Shown here piece after piece: positions 7,907 to 14,841 of a stretch of DNA of 23,170 nt. Each line of letters starts with the position of its first letter. Position 1 is the stretch's first letter. The stretch spans positions 1-23,170 of the forward strand of contig JASLCF010000018.1 in assembly GCA_030146155.1 (NCBI GenBank), in the 5' to 3' direction. Made by a program: the position numbers and the translations under genes. The stretch comes from Savagea sp. (GTDB lineage Bacteria; Bacillota; Bacilli; Bacillales_A; Planococcaceae). The notes beneath the pieces are model-generated. The model did no database searches. It saw only the letters and a list, made by a program, of their open reading frames with translations, and was not told where the DNA came from.

Positions 7907-8104
7907 CTAACTTTTTTCATTGAGTAGTTCAAATATTCGCTTGAGATTCACCGCAAAGATCGTTGTTGCACCTTGTATTTCTATGCCAAATAAACCCGCT
8001 GATTTGGCCGTTTGAAAGCCATGCGGATTTTTCAATTCACTATTTTTTTGCTTTTATAACGATTTTTAAATGTATCTGTTTCTTGAAAATCCGCTTGTTC
8101 ATCA
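7907..8104 (-). pseudogene. Frameshifted C-terminal remnant of a DDE transposase (IS1182-like)
   Basis: Two minus-strand frames together reconstruct a transposase tail. One frame (about 8104-8040) gives EQADFQETDTFKNRYK; a shift in the A-rich stretch near 8036-8046 leads into a second frame ending at a TAG at 7907, giving KNSELKNPHGF, AKSAGLFGIEIQG and FAVNLKRIFELL. Transposases of the IS1182 group characteristically combine a FKxRYKIEAKNSELKN-type segment with a final F-x-VNLKRI. Nothing of the DDE core, no start and no terminal inverted repeats are seen, so the copy is dead. The family call is from memory of motif patterns and is moderately sure; the frameshift is seen directly. Confidence 0.65.
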
Positions 8105-8174
8105 TGCTTAATTATATAAGAAATTTGTGATGTTGTAGGAGAGGAGAGCCCTTCTAGTGATAAAAGAAGTTCCA

Positions 8175-8310
8175 GTTGATTGATTGGAGGCGGCGACTTC
8201 TGCGGGAACAGCATGAGCGGAAGCACCCGGACTGAGCGTAGCGAGGGAGAAGGCTGGAGCCGTGCCCGCGAAACGCGTCCGCCGGAATGGCAATCAACGG
8301 CAGCGGAGAA
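8175..8310. repeat. GC-rich palindromic element, resembling interspersed repeats of Bacillales
   Basis: This segment is far richer in G and C than its surroundings. It is bounded by GTTGATT (8175-8181) and AATCAAC (8292-8298), inside which GGCGGCGAC faces GTCCGCC, so the whole can fold into a long cruciform or RNA hairpin. It contains CTGCGGGAACAGC, GAGCGTAGCGAGG and GTGCCCGCGAAACGCG, wording I associate with multi-copy non-coding elements in Bacillaceae and Planococcaceae genomes. Only one copy is in this window, so multiplicity is inferred. It sits directly upstream of the transposase remnant. Reading frames across it are by-products of its composition. Confidence 0.6.
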
Positions 8311-8442
8311 AAAGAGAGTTTGCGTCTTGAATATCCATAAGCATTCTCATTGTATGAGTAAGTGACCAGTCAGTTCCCTCCTAGATGAGGATTTTCGTCG
8401 ATTTTAATGCTACATGGAGATTCACTTATTTTATTTCAAATA

Positions 8443-8480
8443 AAAATAACGTTAGTGAAATGCTATCACCAACGTTAACT
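8443..8480 (-). terminator. Strong terminator downstream of bioY
   Basis: TAACGTTAGTGA (8447-8458) and TCACCAACGTTA (8466-8477) form a 12-bp stem with one G-U pair. On the minus strand it is followed by TTTTTA. Confidence 0.8.
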
Positions 8481-8497
8481 CTTAAAAACCGATATTC

Positions 8498-8518
8498 AGA
8501 GGTTTTGTCCTAACCTCT
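8498..8518 (-). terminator. First hairpin after the bioY stop codon
   Basis: AGAGGTT (8498-8504) and AACCTCT (8512-8518) form a perfect 7-bp stem 11 nt after the bioY stop codon. The T-run (GGTTTTTAA) comes about 11 nt later, so it is a weaker terminator than the next one. Confidence 0.45.
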
Positions 8519-8529
8519 TCTTAACTTAT

Positions 8530-9090
8530 TTATAAATAAGCGGGGAGTAATTTTTCTTTCATTAAACGTTTGCGAACGACAATCCCTAACCACGCCGCTG
8601 CAATAGCTTTCACAATCCCTAATGGAATAAATGGTGTTGTTCCTAGTGCCATCGCCTTTGCAAATGAGATTTCAGCAACAAATTGTAACCAAACTGTCCC
8701 AAAAGCAAGTGTGACCACCATCCCGATTAAGTTAGCGATTGTCGCATGGACGATTGTAAAACCTGTTTTATGAAGGTAATAACCAATAATTAATGCAGTA
8801 GGAATAAATCCGATAATATAGCCCCCTGTTGGGCCTAATAGTACGCCTAATCCAGATGCCCCTTTACTAAATACGGGTACACCCACCGCTCCTAGTAAAG
8901 CATACACAATCACTGAAATCGTTCCCCACTTCATCCCGAAAATAGTAACGATCAGGCCAATTGCAAATGTTTGTCCTGTGATTGGAACGGGTGAAAAAGG
9001 CAGCGGAATAGATACTTGAGCTAATATACCAATGATTGCTGCACCAAATGCCGCAATAATCATCCCTCTTAATTTTTCTTGCTGTTTCAT
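8530..9090 (-). CDS. bioY: Biotin transporter BioY (ECF transporter substrate-binding S component)
   Basis: Membrane protein of 186 residues with about six hydrophobic segments. The family signature is clear: IPLPFSPVPITGQTFAI in the first third, LLGAVGVPVFSKGASG, and LLGPTGGYIIGF in the middle. BioY captures biotin and either works alone or docks to a shared EcfA/A'/T energising module; no such module is encoded here, so it presumably uses one located elsewhere. The ATG at 9090 is chosen because AGGAGG lies 6 nt upstream; the ATG at 9096 directly abuts that site. The gene stands alone with a consensus promoter overlapped by a BirA-like operator, consistent with biotin repression. Confidence 0.93.
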   Translation of the reverse strand: MKQQEKLRGMIIAAFGAAIIGILAQVSIPLPFSPVPITGQTFAIGLIVTIFGMKWGTISVIVYALLGAVGVPVFSKGASGLGVLLGPTGGYIIGFIPTALIIGYYLHKTGFTIVHATIANLIGMVVTLAFGTVWLQFVAEISFAKAMALGTTPFIPLGIVKAIAAAWLGIVVRKRLMKEKLLPAYL

Positions 9091-9134
9091 AAACATCCTC
9101 CTAAGTAAACCTTTAATAAAATTAAGTTAACCCA

Positions 9135-9164
9135 ATTGTAAACAATACGTATTCTATTGTCAAC
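9135..9164 (-). promoter_or_regulatory. bioY promoter overlapped by a BirA-like operator
   Basis: On the minus strand, TTGACA (9158-9163), a 17-nt spacer and TACAAT (9135-9140) make a near-perfect SigA promoter. On the plus strand, TTGTAAAC (9136-9143), 15 nt, then GTCAAC (9159-9164) resembles the BirA operator of Bacillales (TTGTTAAC-N15-GTTAACAA), with the second half-site degenerate. Biotin-loaded BirA bound there would cover both promoter boxes. The promoter is well supported; the operator is a family-based inference. Confidence 0.6.
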
Positions 9165-9250
9165 TTATTTTTAAAATGAGTTGACTAACTCAATCAATCT
9201 AGTAACAAACAGCATGTTATCAACCTTTGTATAAAAAATAAAAAGTATAC

Positions 9251-9279
9251 TTGTTTAGTCGGGATTAATGCGTTACAAT
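9251..9279 (+). promoter_or_regulatory. Candidate promoter of tcyP
   Basis: TTGTTT (9251-9256), 17-nt spacer, TACAAT (9274-9279). Transcription from about 9286 would give a structured leader of some 126 nt. Confidence 0.55.
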
Positions 9280-9299
9280 GTATACTGAATTACTTGGTA

Positions 9300-9388
9300 T
9301 TGAAAATGAATAGCGTGTTGAAACCTATTTCGTATAAAACATCATCATTCATTTTCAAATAAGGGCAGTCAATAGTTTGACTCACCCT
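9300..9388 (+). promoter_or_regulatory. Structured leader of tcyP with two successive hairpins
   Basis: TTGAAAATGAAT (9300-9311) and ATTCATTTTCAA (9347-9358) are a perfect 12-bp inverted repeat. Next comes a compact hairpin: AGGG (9362-9365) with CCCT (9385-9388), and AGTCAA (9367-9372) with TTGACT (9377-9382). The tcyP ribosome binding site AAGGAGG follows at 9398. Neither hairpin has a T-run. I do not recognise a known riboswitch class. Confidence 0.5.
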
Positions 9389-9411
9389 GCATATAAAAAG
9401 GAGGAAAACCA

Positions 9412-10773
9412 TTGATTCAAATTGGCTTAATTCTTATCTTTCTTGTAGGACTTCTCTCTTTATACTTCTTACATAAGAAAGGGTATAGTTTTTCAAAACG
9501 TGTCTTTATTGCGTTAGGAATGGGGGTTATTTTAGGCGTTGTGCTGCAGTTCATCCTGAGTTATGACGATGAGCATTTAGTAGGCGCATTGAGTTGGCTT
9601 TCTATTGTAGGTGTCGGTTATGTGAAACTTCTACAGATGATTGCTATGCCTTTAATTTTCATTTCAATTATTATCGCATTTACAAAAATGCCAGATGGCA
9701 AGAAAACTGGAAAAGTGACCGCTCTTATTTTATCTATTTTACTCGGCACGACAGCTATTGCTGCGGCGATAGCAATCGGTGTAAGTGGCTTATTCCAACT
9801 CGATGCTTCATCCATTTTACAAGGTGAAGCAGAAGTGAGTCGCGGGGAAGCAATTGTTTCGCGTTCTGAAACGGTTGTAGATCGTACAATTCCTGATCAG
9901 ATCATCGACTTCTTTCCTGCCAATCCTTTTTTAGATTTAACAGGTGCTCGACCAACTTCAACGATTGCCGTCGTTATTTTTGCCACATTTATTGGATTAG
10001 CTTTATTAAAGTTAAGAAGAAAACAACCTGATGTCGCGACACAATTGACAAAAGGTTTCGAATGGATCTATGCACTTGTCATGGAAATCGTTCGAATGGT
10101 TTTACTCTTAACCCCTTATGGTATTTTTGCCATGATGACGAAAACGACAGCGACTTCTAATTTAGACGCTATTTTACAGCTCGGCCAATTCGTTTTGGCA
10201 TCTTATGTCGCGATATTATTGATGTTTAGTGTGCATTTCTTGTTGCTCATGGTTACAGGCATGTCCCCTGTCCAATTCTTTAAGAAGAGTGCAGAAACCT
10301 TATTATTTGCATTCACTTCTCGTTCAAGTGCAGGTGCTTTGCCGATGAACATTCATACGCAAACAGAGAAATTGGGTGTCTCTCATCACGTGGCTAATTT
10401 ATCTGCCTCACTTGGTTTATCCATTGGGCAAAATGGATGTGCGGGAATTTACCCTGCTATGTTAGCTGTCATGATTGCTCCGACTGTGGGTATTGATCCA
10501 TTTACCCCTGGCTTTATCTTTACCTTAATTGCCATTGTTATGATCAGTTCGTTTGGTGTAGCAGGAGTCGGTGGAGGAGCAACATTTGCTGCTATTTTAG
10601 TGTTGTCTGCCCTTGATTTACCAATTGCTCTAGCAGGCTTACTCATCTCTGTCGAACCATTAATTGATATGGGACGTACGGCATTAAACGTCAGTGGTTC
10701 AATGACTGCTGGTGTTGTCACAGGCAAAGTCATGGATGAAATTGATTTAGAACAATACCAATCAAATGAATAA
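9412..10773 (+). CDS. tcyP: L-cystine:sodium symporter TcyP (DAACS family)
   Basis: Membrane symporter of 453 residues; B. subtilis TcyP (463) takes up L-cystine. The N-terminus (LFLLxxYFLHKKGYSFSKRVFIALGMGVILG type), the FAFTSRSSAGALPMNI serine-rich re-entrant loop at about 303-318 and the SASLGLSIGQNGCAGIYPAM segment are characteristic of the TcyP branch of the dicarboxylate/amino acid:cation symporter family. Translation starts at TTG (9412), with AAGGAGG 7 nt upstream; no ATG is suitably placed. A putative lipoprotein gene follows after 56 nt and probably shares the transcript. No CymR-like box was recognised upstream, but the leader is structured. Confidence 0.92.
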   Translation: MIQIGLILIFLVGLLSLYFLHKKGYSFSKRVFIALGMGVILGVVLQFILSYDDEHLVGALSWLSIVGVGYVKLLQMIAMPLIFISIIIAFTKMPDGKKTGKVTALILSILLGTTAIAAAIAIGVSGLFQLDASSILQGEAEVSRGEAIVSRSETVVDRTIPDQIIDFFPANPFLDLTGARPTSTIAVVIFATFIGLALLKLRRKQPDVATQLTKGFEWIYALVMEIVRMVLLLTPYGIFAMMTKTTATSNLDAILQLGQFVLASYVAILLMFSVHFLLLMVTGMSPVQFFKKSAETLLFAFTSRSSAGALPMNIHTQTEKLGVSHHVANLSASLGLSIGQNGCAGIYPAMLAVMIAPTVGIDPFTPGFIFTLIAIVMISSFGVAGVGGGATFAAILVLSALDLPIALAGLLISVEPLIDMGRTALNVSGSMTAGVVTGKVMDEIDLEQYQSNE

Positions 10774-10829
10774 GTGAAACTTTTTTCAAGCGTCTCACGT
10801 CTAATGGCTATAAGTGAGGAGTGAAACGT

Positions 10830-11504
10830 ATGAAACTAAAATATATTGTTCTTCCCATCGTATCCCTAAGCCTGTTAGCTGCTTGTGGAGCGACTGAAGA
10901 ACCTACTCAAAAAGAATCACAGCAGTCACAAACTGAGACTGAAGAGCAAGCATCAACACACAAAGAACAACAAGCCCTTCAAGCTGAGACGTTCTTCGCA
11001 AAAGACGGGGCTCAGTTACATTATCGTGGTGAAGGTAGTGAATTTGCGACACTAGACGTTGAGGTAAAGCATTTATCGCCTAACTTCGTGGCTTTATATA
11101 CGTCTAACGGTGGTTCATATGTTGAAAGTATTTATACAGTCAAAGATGAAGAGGTCATTTTATTAAATGAACAAGTACTTGATACGGAAGAACATCCGCA
11201 GTGGACAAAGGAACAACTGGAAGCTTTAACTGGTGAAGTCATTATCGATTTACAAGCTCCAACAGGCACGACATTCACGTTTAATGACAATACATTTCGT
11301 TTAACGGAAAAAGAGATTACACTCGAAACCGCTTATGGTAAAATTGAAAATGTTTATGTCTTATTCAATGATGAAAAAGAAGATTTTAGAACATGGCTGT
11401 ATTACTCACCAGGTATTGGTTTAGTGAAACACCACGATGAAATGGACGTTGAAGACAGTGATGAACCATTTACTGTGATCAGTGAATTAGAAAGTATTCA
11501 ATAA
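10830..11504 (+). CDS. Putative lipoprotein of unknown function
   Basis: A 224-residue protein with a lipoprotein signal: basic MKLK, a hydrophobic stretch and the lipobox LAAC with the lipidated cysteine at residue 19. A polar, Glu/Gln-rich linker follows (about 20-52), then a beta-rich domain without recognised motifs. The ATG at 10830 has GAGGAG 8 nt upstream; the in-frame GTG at 10821 lies within that ribosome binding site and is rejected. It lies 56 nt downstream of tcyP and before a bidirectional terminator, suggesting co-transcription with cystine uptake, but it does not look like an amino-acid-binding protein and TcyP does not need one. Function unknown. Confidence 0.75.
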   Translation: MKLKYIVLPIVSLSLLAACGATEEPTQKESQQSQTETEEQASTHKEQQALQAETFFAKDGAQLHYRGEGSEFATLDVEVKHLSPNFVALYTSNGGSYVESIYTVKDEEVILLNEQVLDTEEHPQWTKEQLEALTGEVIIDLQAPTGTTFTFNDNTFRLTEKEITLETAYGKIENVYVLFNDEKEDFRTWLYYSPGIGLVKHHDEMDVEDSDEPFTVISELESIQ

Positions 11505-11505
11505 T

Positions 11506-11545
11506 AAAAAAACGACTGACCTTAGACAGATGGCAGTCGTTTTTA
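11506..11545. terminator. Bidirectional terminator between convergent genes
   Basis: ACGACTG (11512-11518) and CAGTCGT (11534-11540), flanked by a run of A on the left and of T on the right, serve both the lipoprotein gene and the minus-strand HD gene. Confidence 0.88.
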
Positions 11546-12094
11546 TTCAGATTGAAATACTTGTTGAACAAGCGATTGATATTCCTGATATGCCGGCGTA
11601 TGTGTCACAAATTTGAATGCACTACCTAGAGAGCTATAATACCATTGTTGCTGCTCTTTCCCCGCATTAAATTTGCTCCAAAGCCCGTCCTTTAGTTCCG
11701 CATAATCTCGCGCAATTGCTCGCATATTCGATAGTTTATCGGCTAAAGTAGTGATTTCTACCGCTTCAGACTCATTTTGTCTTAACAATTCAAGCGTAGC
11801 CTCTTTTCTTTCTTGCCACGATTTTGTTTTATCTTCGCTTTGAGACTGAACGAGTTTTGCGATTCTTTCATTAAATAATTCGACCAACGTTTCATACGCT
11901 ACAAAAGCATCTTCCATCGTATCATGCAAAATCGCAGCGGCTACAACCTCTTCATCGATGACACCATGCGTATTCGTTAATTGTGAAGCAATAATCCCCG
12001 CTTCCATGCCATGCAGAATATAAGGGATCGATGTGCCTTTTCTCATTTGGTTTTCATGACAAACGGTCGCGAATTGAATGGCTTTATGAATCAT
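11543..12094 (-). CDS. HD-domain hydrolase related to (p)ppGpp hydrolases (RelA/SpoT-type, MESH1-like)
   Basis: Single-domain protein of 183 residues. The metal-binding set of the RelA/SpoT hydrolase domain is present: H28 (YILHGMEA), H57-D58 with E61-D62 in AILHDTMEDA, and D119 in LADKLSNMRAI, equivalent to the LADRLHNM motif of RelA/SpoT. No synthetase, TGS or ACT domain is attached, so it resembles a small alarmone hydrolase; the family also contains proteins of other nucleotide specificity, so the substrate is uncertain. The ATG at 12094 is chosen because GGAGAG lies about 7 nt upstream; the in-frame ATG at 12109 lacks a ribosome binding site. It seems to be a single-gene unit. Confidence 0.8.
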   Translation of the reverse strand: MIHKAIQFATVCHENQMRKGTSIPYILHGMEAGIIASQLTNTHGVIDEEVVAAAILHDTMEDAFVAYETLVELFNERIAKLVQSQSEDKTKSWQERKEATLELLRQNESEAVEITTLADKLSNMRAIARDYAELKDGLWSKFNAGKEQQQWYYSSLGSAFKFVTHTPAYQEYQSLVQQVFQSE

Positions 12095-12195
12095 TTGCAA
12101 TCTCTCCATTTCTATAATAAATATTCTCTTTCTTCTAACATGGCATACTTTTACGCTGATGTCTAAAATAGAGCCACTTCACTCATTGAATAATT

Positions 12196-12228
12196 AAAAA
12201 ATGAGTAAGGGATGATTCCCCTACTCAC
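12196..12228 (-). terminator. Terminator after the APC permease gene
   Basis: On the minus strand GAGTAGGGG and CCCTTACTC form a stem of about 8 pairs (arms 12203-12211 and 12218-12226), followed by ATTTTTTAATT. Confidence 0.82.
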
Positions 12229-12238
12229 TTTGATCCAA

Positions 12239-13714
12239 CTATTCCACAGGTTCATTATTTTCAATTTCTTCTTTCATTGACTTCCCTAAAATATAATATT
12301 CCGTCTCTTCAGCGGTTAAGCTATTATATCGTTTTTGGATGACTAAATAGAAAATAAATCCTAGTACAATCCATCCGATTAATAAAATATAAGACGGTGT
12401 TGTCAGTGATGCCGGTGAGAAAGGAAGTAAAAGTAAAGCTAAGAAAGCTAAACTGGAAATCATACCGAACAAAGCCAACCCTTTTTGGAAAGGTGCGACT
12501 TCTAACCCGCGTTCCTCAGGACGGAATGCTAAGACGCGATAAGCTGCAAAACTAGCAAAGAAATAAGCAACCGATACGCCTGTTGAACTCATGTCAACAA
12601 TCCACGTCAATGCTTCTCTTCCAAACCATGGCGTTGGTAAAATAATAATTGTAACAAACCAAATTCCCCAAACCGGTACTTTTGAATGTTTCGATAACGT
12701 TCTGAAAAAATTCGGTAACGCACGTGCTCTGGCCATGGAGAAGATTAAACGACTGGATGACATATAGAAACCATTTAATCCTGTGAAAATCCCCATCATA
12801 ATCGCAACAGCGAGTACGCCTACTCCGATTGGCCCTAATATTTCATTGATAATATCTCCTGTTAACCAGAGACTTCCTGAAATTTGACTCGTATCAGCAA
12901 ATGACCAAGAAGTAATCCCGATCATCACGGCATAGATGGCAAATGATGAAAGCAGTGACCCAACAATTAACCAAGTGGCAATAGAAGGTTTGAAATTAAA
13001 TTCTTCTGCAGCCTGTGGCACGTTATCGAAGCCAACATAAGCCCAGGGTGCAATCGATAAGATTAATAAAATAGAAACCCAAATCGATTGATTCTCTTTA
13101 AAGAAAGGTTTCATATTGTCAATCGGATTGTCCGCCATGCCAAACGTAAATCCACCAAGAATAATGACGCCGAGTACTAAAGCAATACTGAAATAAAATT
13201 GCAATTTCCCTGAAATTTCAGTTCCTGTTGTATTCAATACTGCGAAAACTAAAATTAATACAGAAGAGATAATCACTTCTGGCAAATAGACTTCCCAACC
13301 TGCGACAGAATACAAATAAATTTGATTCATAAATTGGGGGGCAATAAATTTAAGTAATAATGAAAAGGCTGATGCATTCAATGCGACGATGGCAATATAA
13401 CCGAGTGATAAAAACCAACCCGCAATAAATGCCCAAATCTTGCCTGCTGCTATGTATGCGTATGTAAATCCACCACCTGAAACGGGGAATTTTTTAATCA
13501 TGACACCATAACTTGAAGCGATGACCATCATCAATAAGGCTCCGATAAATAAACCAATCATTGCACCTATAGGCCCTGCTTCTTGTATCCAGTCTCCTGG
13601 TAAAATAAAAGCTCCCCAACCTACACTTGATCCAAGTGCAATCGCAAATACGGTTGCTGGGGATAGGGTTTTCTTTAACTTCCTTCGTTGCTGTTCCTTG
13701 TCTTGAATATCCAT
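12239..13714 (-). CDS. APC-superfamily amino acid permease
   Basis: Integral membrane transporter of 491 residues with about 12 hydrophobic segments. The first segment carries the APC pattern around GSSVGWGAFILPGD (unwound helix 1, residues about 28-41), and FPVSGGGFTYAY (about 76-87) is the conserved loop after helix 2. Both are typical of amino acid/polyamine/organocation permeases. The C-terminus is a short acidic cytoplasmic tail. Substrate cannot be assigned; the divergent neighbour yitT and the nearby glutamine synthetase gene give only a loose nitrogen-metabolism context. AAGGAGA lies 6 nt before the ATG. The intergenic region shared with yitT contains repeated TAAACCTAA motifs that may be a common operator. 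Confidence 0.85.
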   Translation of the reverse strand: MDIQDKEQQRRKLKKTLSPATVFAIALGSSVGWGAFILPGDWIQEAGPIGAMIGLFIGALLMMVIASSYGVMIKKFPVSGGGFTYAYIAAGKIWAFIAGWFLSLGYIAIVALNASAFSLLLKFIAPQFMNQIYLYSVAGWEVYLPEVIISSVLILVFAVLNTTGTEISGKLQFYFSIALVLGVIILGGFTFGMADNPIDNMKPFFKENQSIWVSILLILSIAPWAYVGFDNVPQAAEEFNFKPSIATWLIVGSLLSSFAIYAVMIGITSWSFADTSQISGSLWLTGDIINEILGPIGVGVLAVAIMMGIFTGLNGFYMSSSRLIFSMARARALPNFFRTLSKHSKVPVWGIWFVTIIILPTPWFGREALTWIVDMSSTGVSVAYFFASFAAYRVLAFRPEERGLEVAPFQKGLALFGMISSLAFLALLLLPFSPASLTTPSYILLIGWIVLGFIFYLVIQKRYNSLTAEETEYYILGKSMKEEIENNEPVE

Positions 13715-13766
13715 ATCAAATCTCCTTTATTTTTGTGGTACCCCTTTCATTCCCGATAATTTCCTG

Positions 13767-13841
13767 AATAAACCTAATTATTTTTATTTCTGATTTACTG
13801 TATTTAGTAAACCTAAAAAAATACTAGAAATTAGGTTTATT
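13767..13841. promoter_or_regulatory. Repeated TAAACCTAA motif in the APC permease/yitT intergenic region
   Basis: TAAACCTAA occurs at 13769-13777 and 13808-13816, and inverted (TTAGGTTTA) at 13831-13839. The outer pair is part of a perfect 13-bp inverted repeat, AATAAACCTAATT (13767-13779) with AATTAGGTTTATT (13829-13841). Between them lies a further inverted repeat, TTTACT (13794-13799) with AGTAAA (13806-13811). The arrangement suggests a multi-site operator for a DNA-binding regulator acting on one or both divergent genes; the regulator is not identified. Confidence 0.5.
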
Positions 13842-13899
13842 TAAGCGGTTTTTAGGAAAAAGATAGGAAAGAAATAAGTTTGAAAAAGGTGGTTTTCCT

Positions 13900-14766
13900 A
13901 TGACAAAGACACAACACGAAAAAGAAACAACGCGACATTTCCTCTTCCGATTATTCTTCATTACAATTGGGGCTGGACTCGCTGCTGGTGCAATTGAATT
14001 ATTTTTAGTACCCAATAGCATTATTGATGGAGGCATCATCGGGATAGGATTGATTTTAAATATTTTAACTGGCATTCCTTTTGGTGTATTAATTCTCGTT
14101 TTAAATCTCCCCTTCCTCTTCGCAGGCTACAAACACATTGGTAAAAACTTCTTTATTTCTTCAGGAATTGCCATTGTCCTACTTGCGCTCATTGAAATGT
14201 ATGTAAAAGGGATGGACCCGTTTACAACAGAGCCGCTTCTTGCAACCGTATTCGGTGGATTAATGCTCGGAACAGGTGTCGGGCTTGTCATTCGAAATGG
14301 TGGTGCATTAGATGGAACTGAAATTTTAGGCATTCTTTTAACCAGACGTATCCCCTATTCAGTCGGTGAATTCGTCATGTTCTTTAATATTTTTATTTTT
14401 ACATGGGCAGGCTTTGTGTTAGGTTGGGAACAAGCGATGTATTCCATTTTAACTTATTATATTGCTTCTAAAGCAATTGATGCAGTGATTCAAGGGCTTG
14501 ACGATACAAAAGCTATCTTAGTCGTCAGTGAACGTTCGGAAGAGCTGGCTGAAACAATCAACGAAAGACTAGGACGTTCAGTGACAAAATTACATGGGCG
14601 TGGTGGCTATGCTAATGAAGAAACCGACGTCATTTATGTCGTCATCACACGATTAGAACTTTCTAAATTGAAGGAAATTATTCGACAAACAGATCCCGAT
14701 GCATTCACGACTGTCATGGATACACAAGAAACCTATGGCTCAAAATTTAAACAAGCAATTCATTAA
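13900..14766 (+). CDS. YitT-family membrane protein with C-terminal DUF2179 domain
   Basis: Membrane protein of 288 residues. Residues about 18-200 contain five or six hydrophobic segments with the family pattern VPNSIIDGGIIGIGLIL (about 45-61) and the GLVIRNGGALDGTEILG segment (about 127-143). Residues about 205-285 form the soluble DUF2179 domain (LGRSVTKLHGRGGY and DPDAFTTVMDTQE). Bacillales have many paralogues of unclear function; a transporter-like role is often suggested but not established. The ribosome binding site AAAGGTGG lies 7 nt before the ATG. It is divergent from the APC permease gene and 75 nt upstream of the glutamine synthetase gene. Confidence 0.9.
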   Translation: MTKTQHEKETTRHFLFRLFFITIGAGLAAGAIELFLVPNSIIDGGIIGIGLILNILTGIPFGVLILVLNLPFLFAGYKHIGKNFFISSGIAIVLLALIEMYVKGMDPFTTEPLLATVFGGLMLGTGVGLVIRNGGALDGTEILGILLTRRIPYSVGEFVMFFNIFIFTWAGFVLGWEQAMYSILTYYIASKAIDAVIQGLDDTKAILVVSERSEELAETINERLGRSVTKLHGRGGYANEETDVIYVVITRLELSKLKEIIRQTDPDAFTTVMDTQETYGSKFKQAIH

Positions 14767-14779
14767 TTGTTAAAAATAA

Positions 14780-14806
14780 GTTTCAACACCCCCTTTTCTT
14801 GGGTAA
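14780..14806 (+). promoter_or_regulatory. Possible sigma-B type promoter before the glutamine synthetase gene
   Basis: GTTTCA (14780-14785), 15 nt, GGGTAA (14801-14806) differ at one position each from the sigma-B consensus GTTTAA/GGGTAT of Bacillus. No GlnR/TnrA-like TGTnA-N7-TnACA site was found in the 75-nt gap. The spacing is at the upper end of the usual range, so this is tentative. Confidence 0.35.
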
Positions 14807-14841
14807 ATCATAAGGTAAACATAGAAAAGGAGTGAAACAAT

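Noticed and set aside
8180..8365. 61-codon plus-strand frame in the GC-rich element
   Set aside because: It is produced by the composition of the palindromic repeat; no ribosome binding site fits it as a gene and the product is low-complexity Arg/Ser/Glu-rich.
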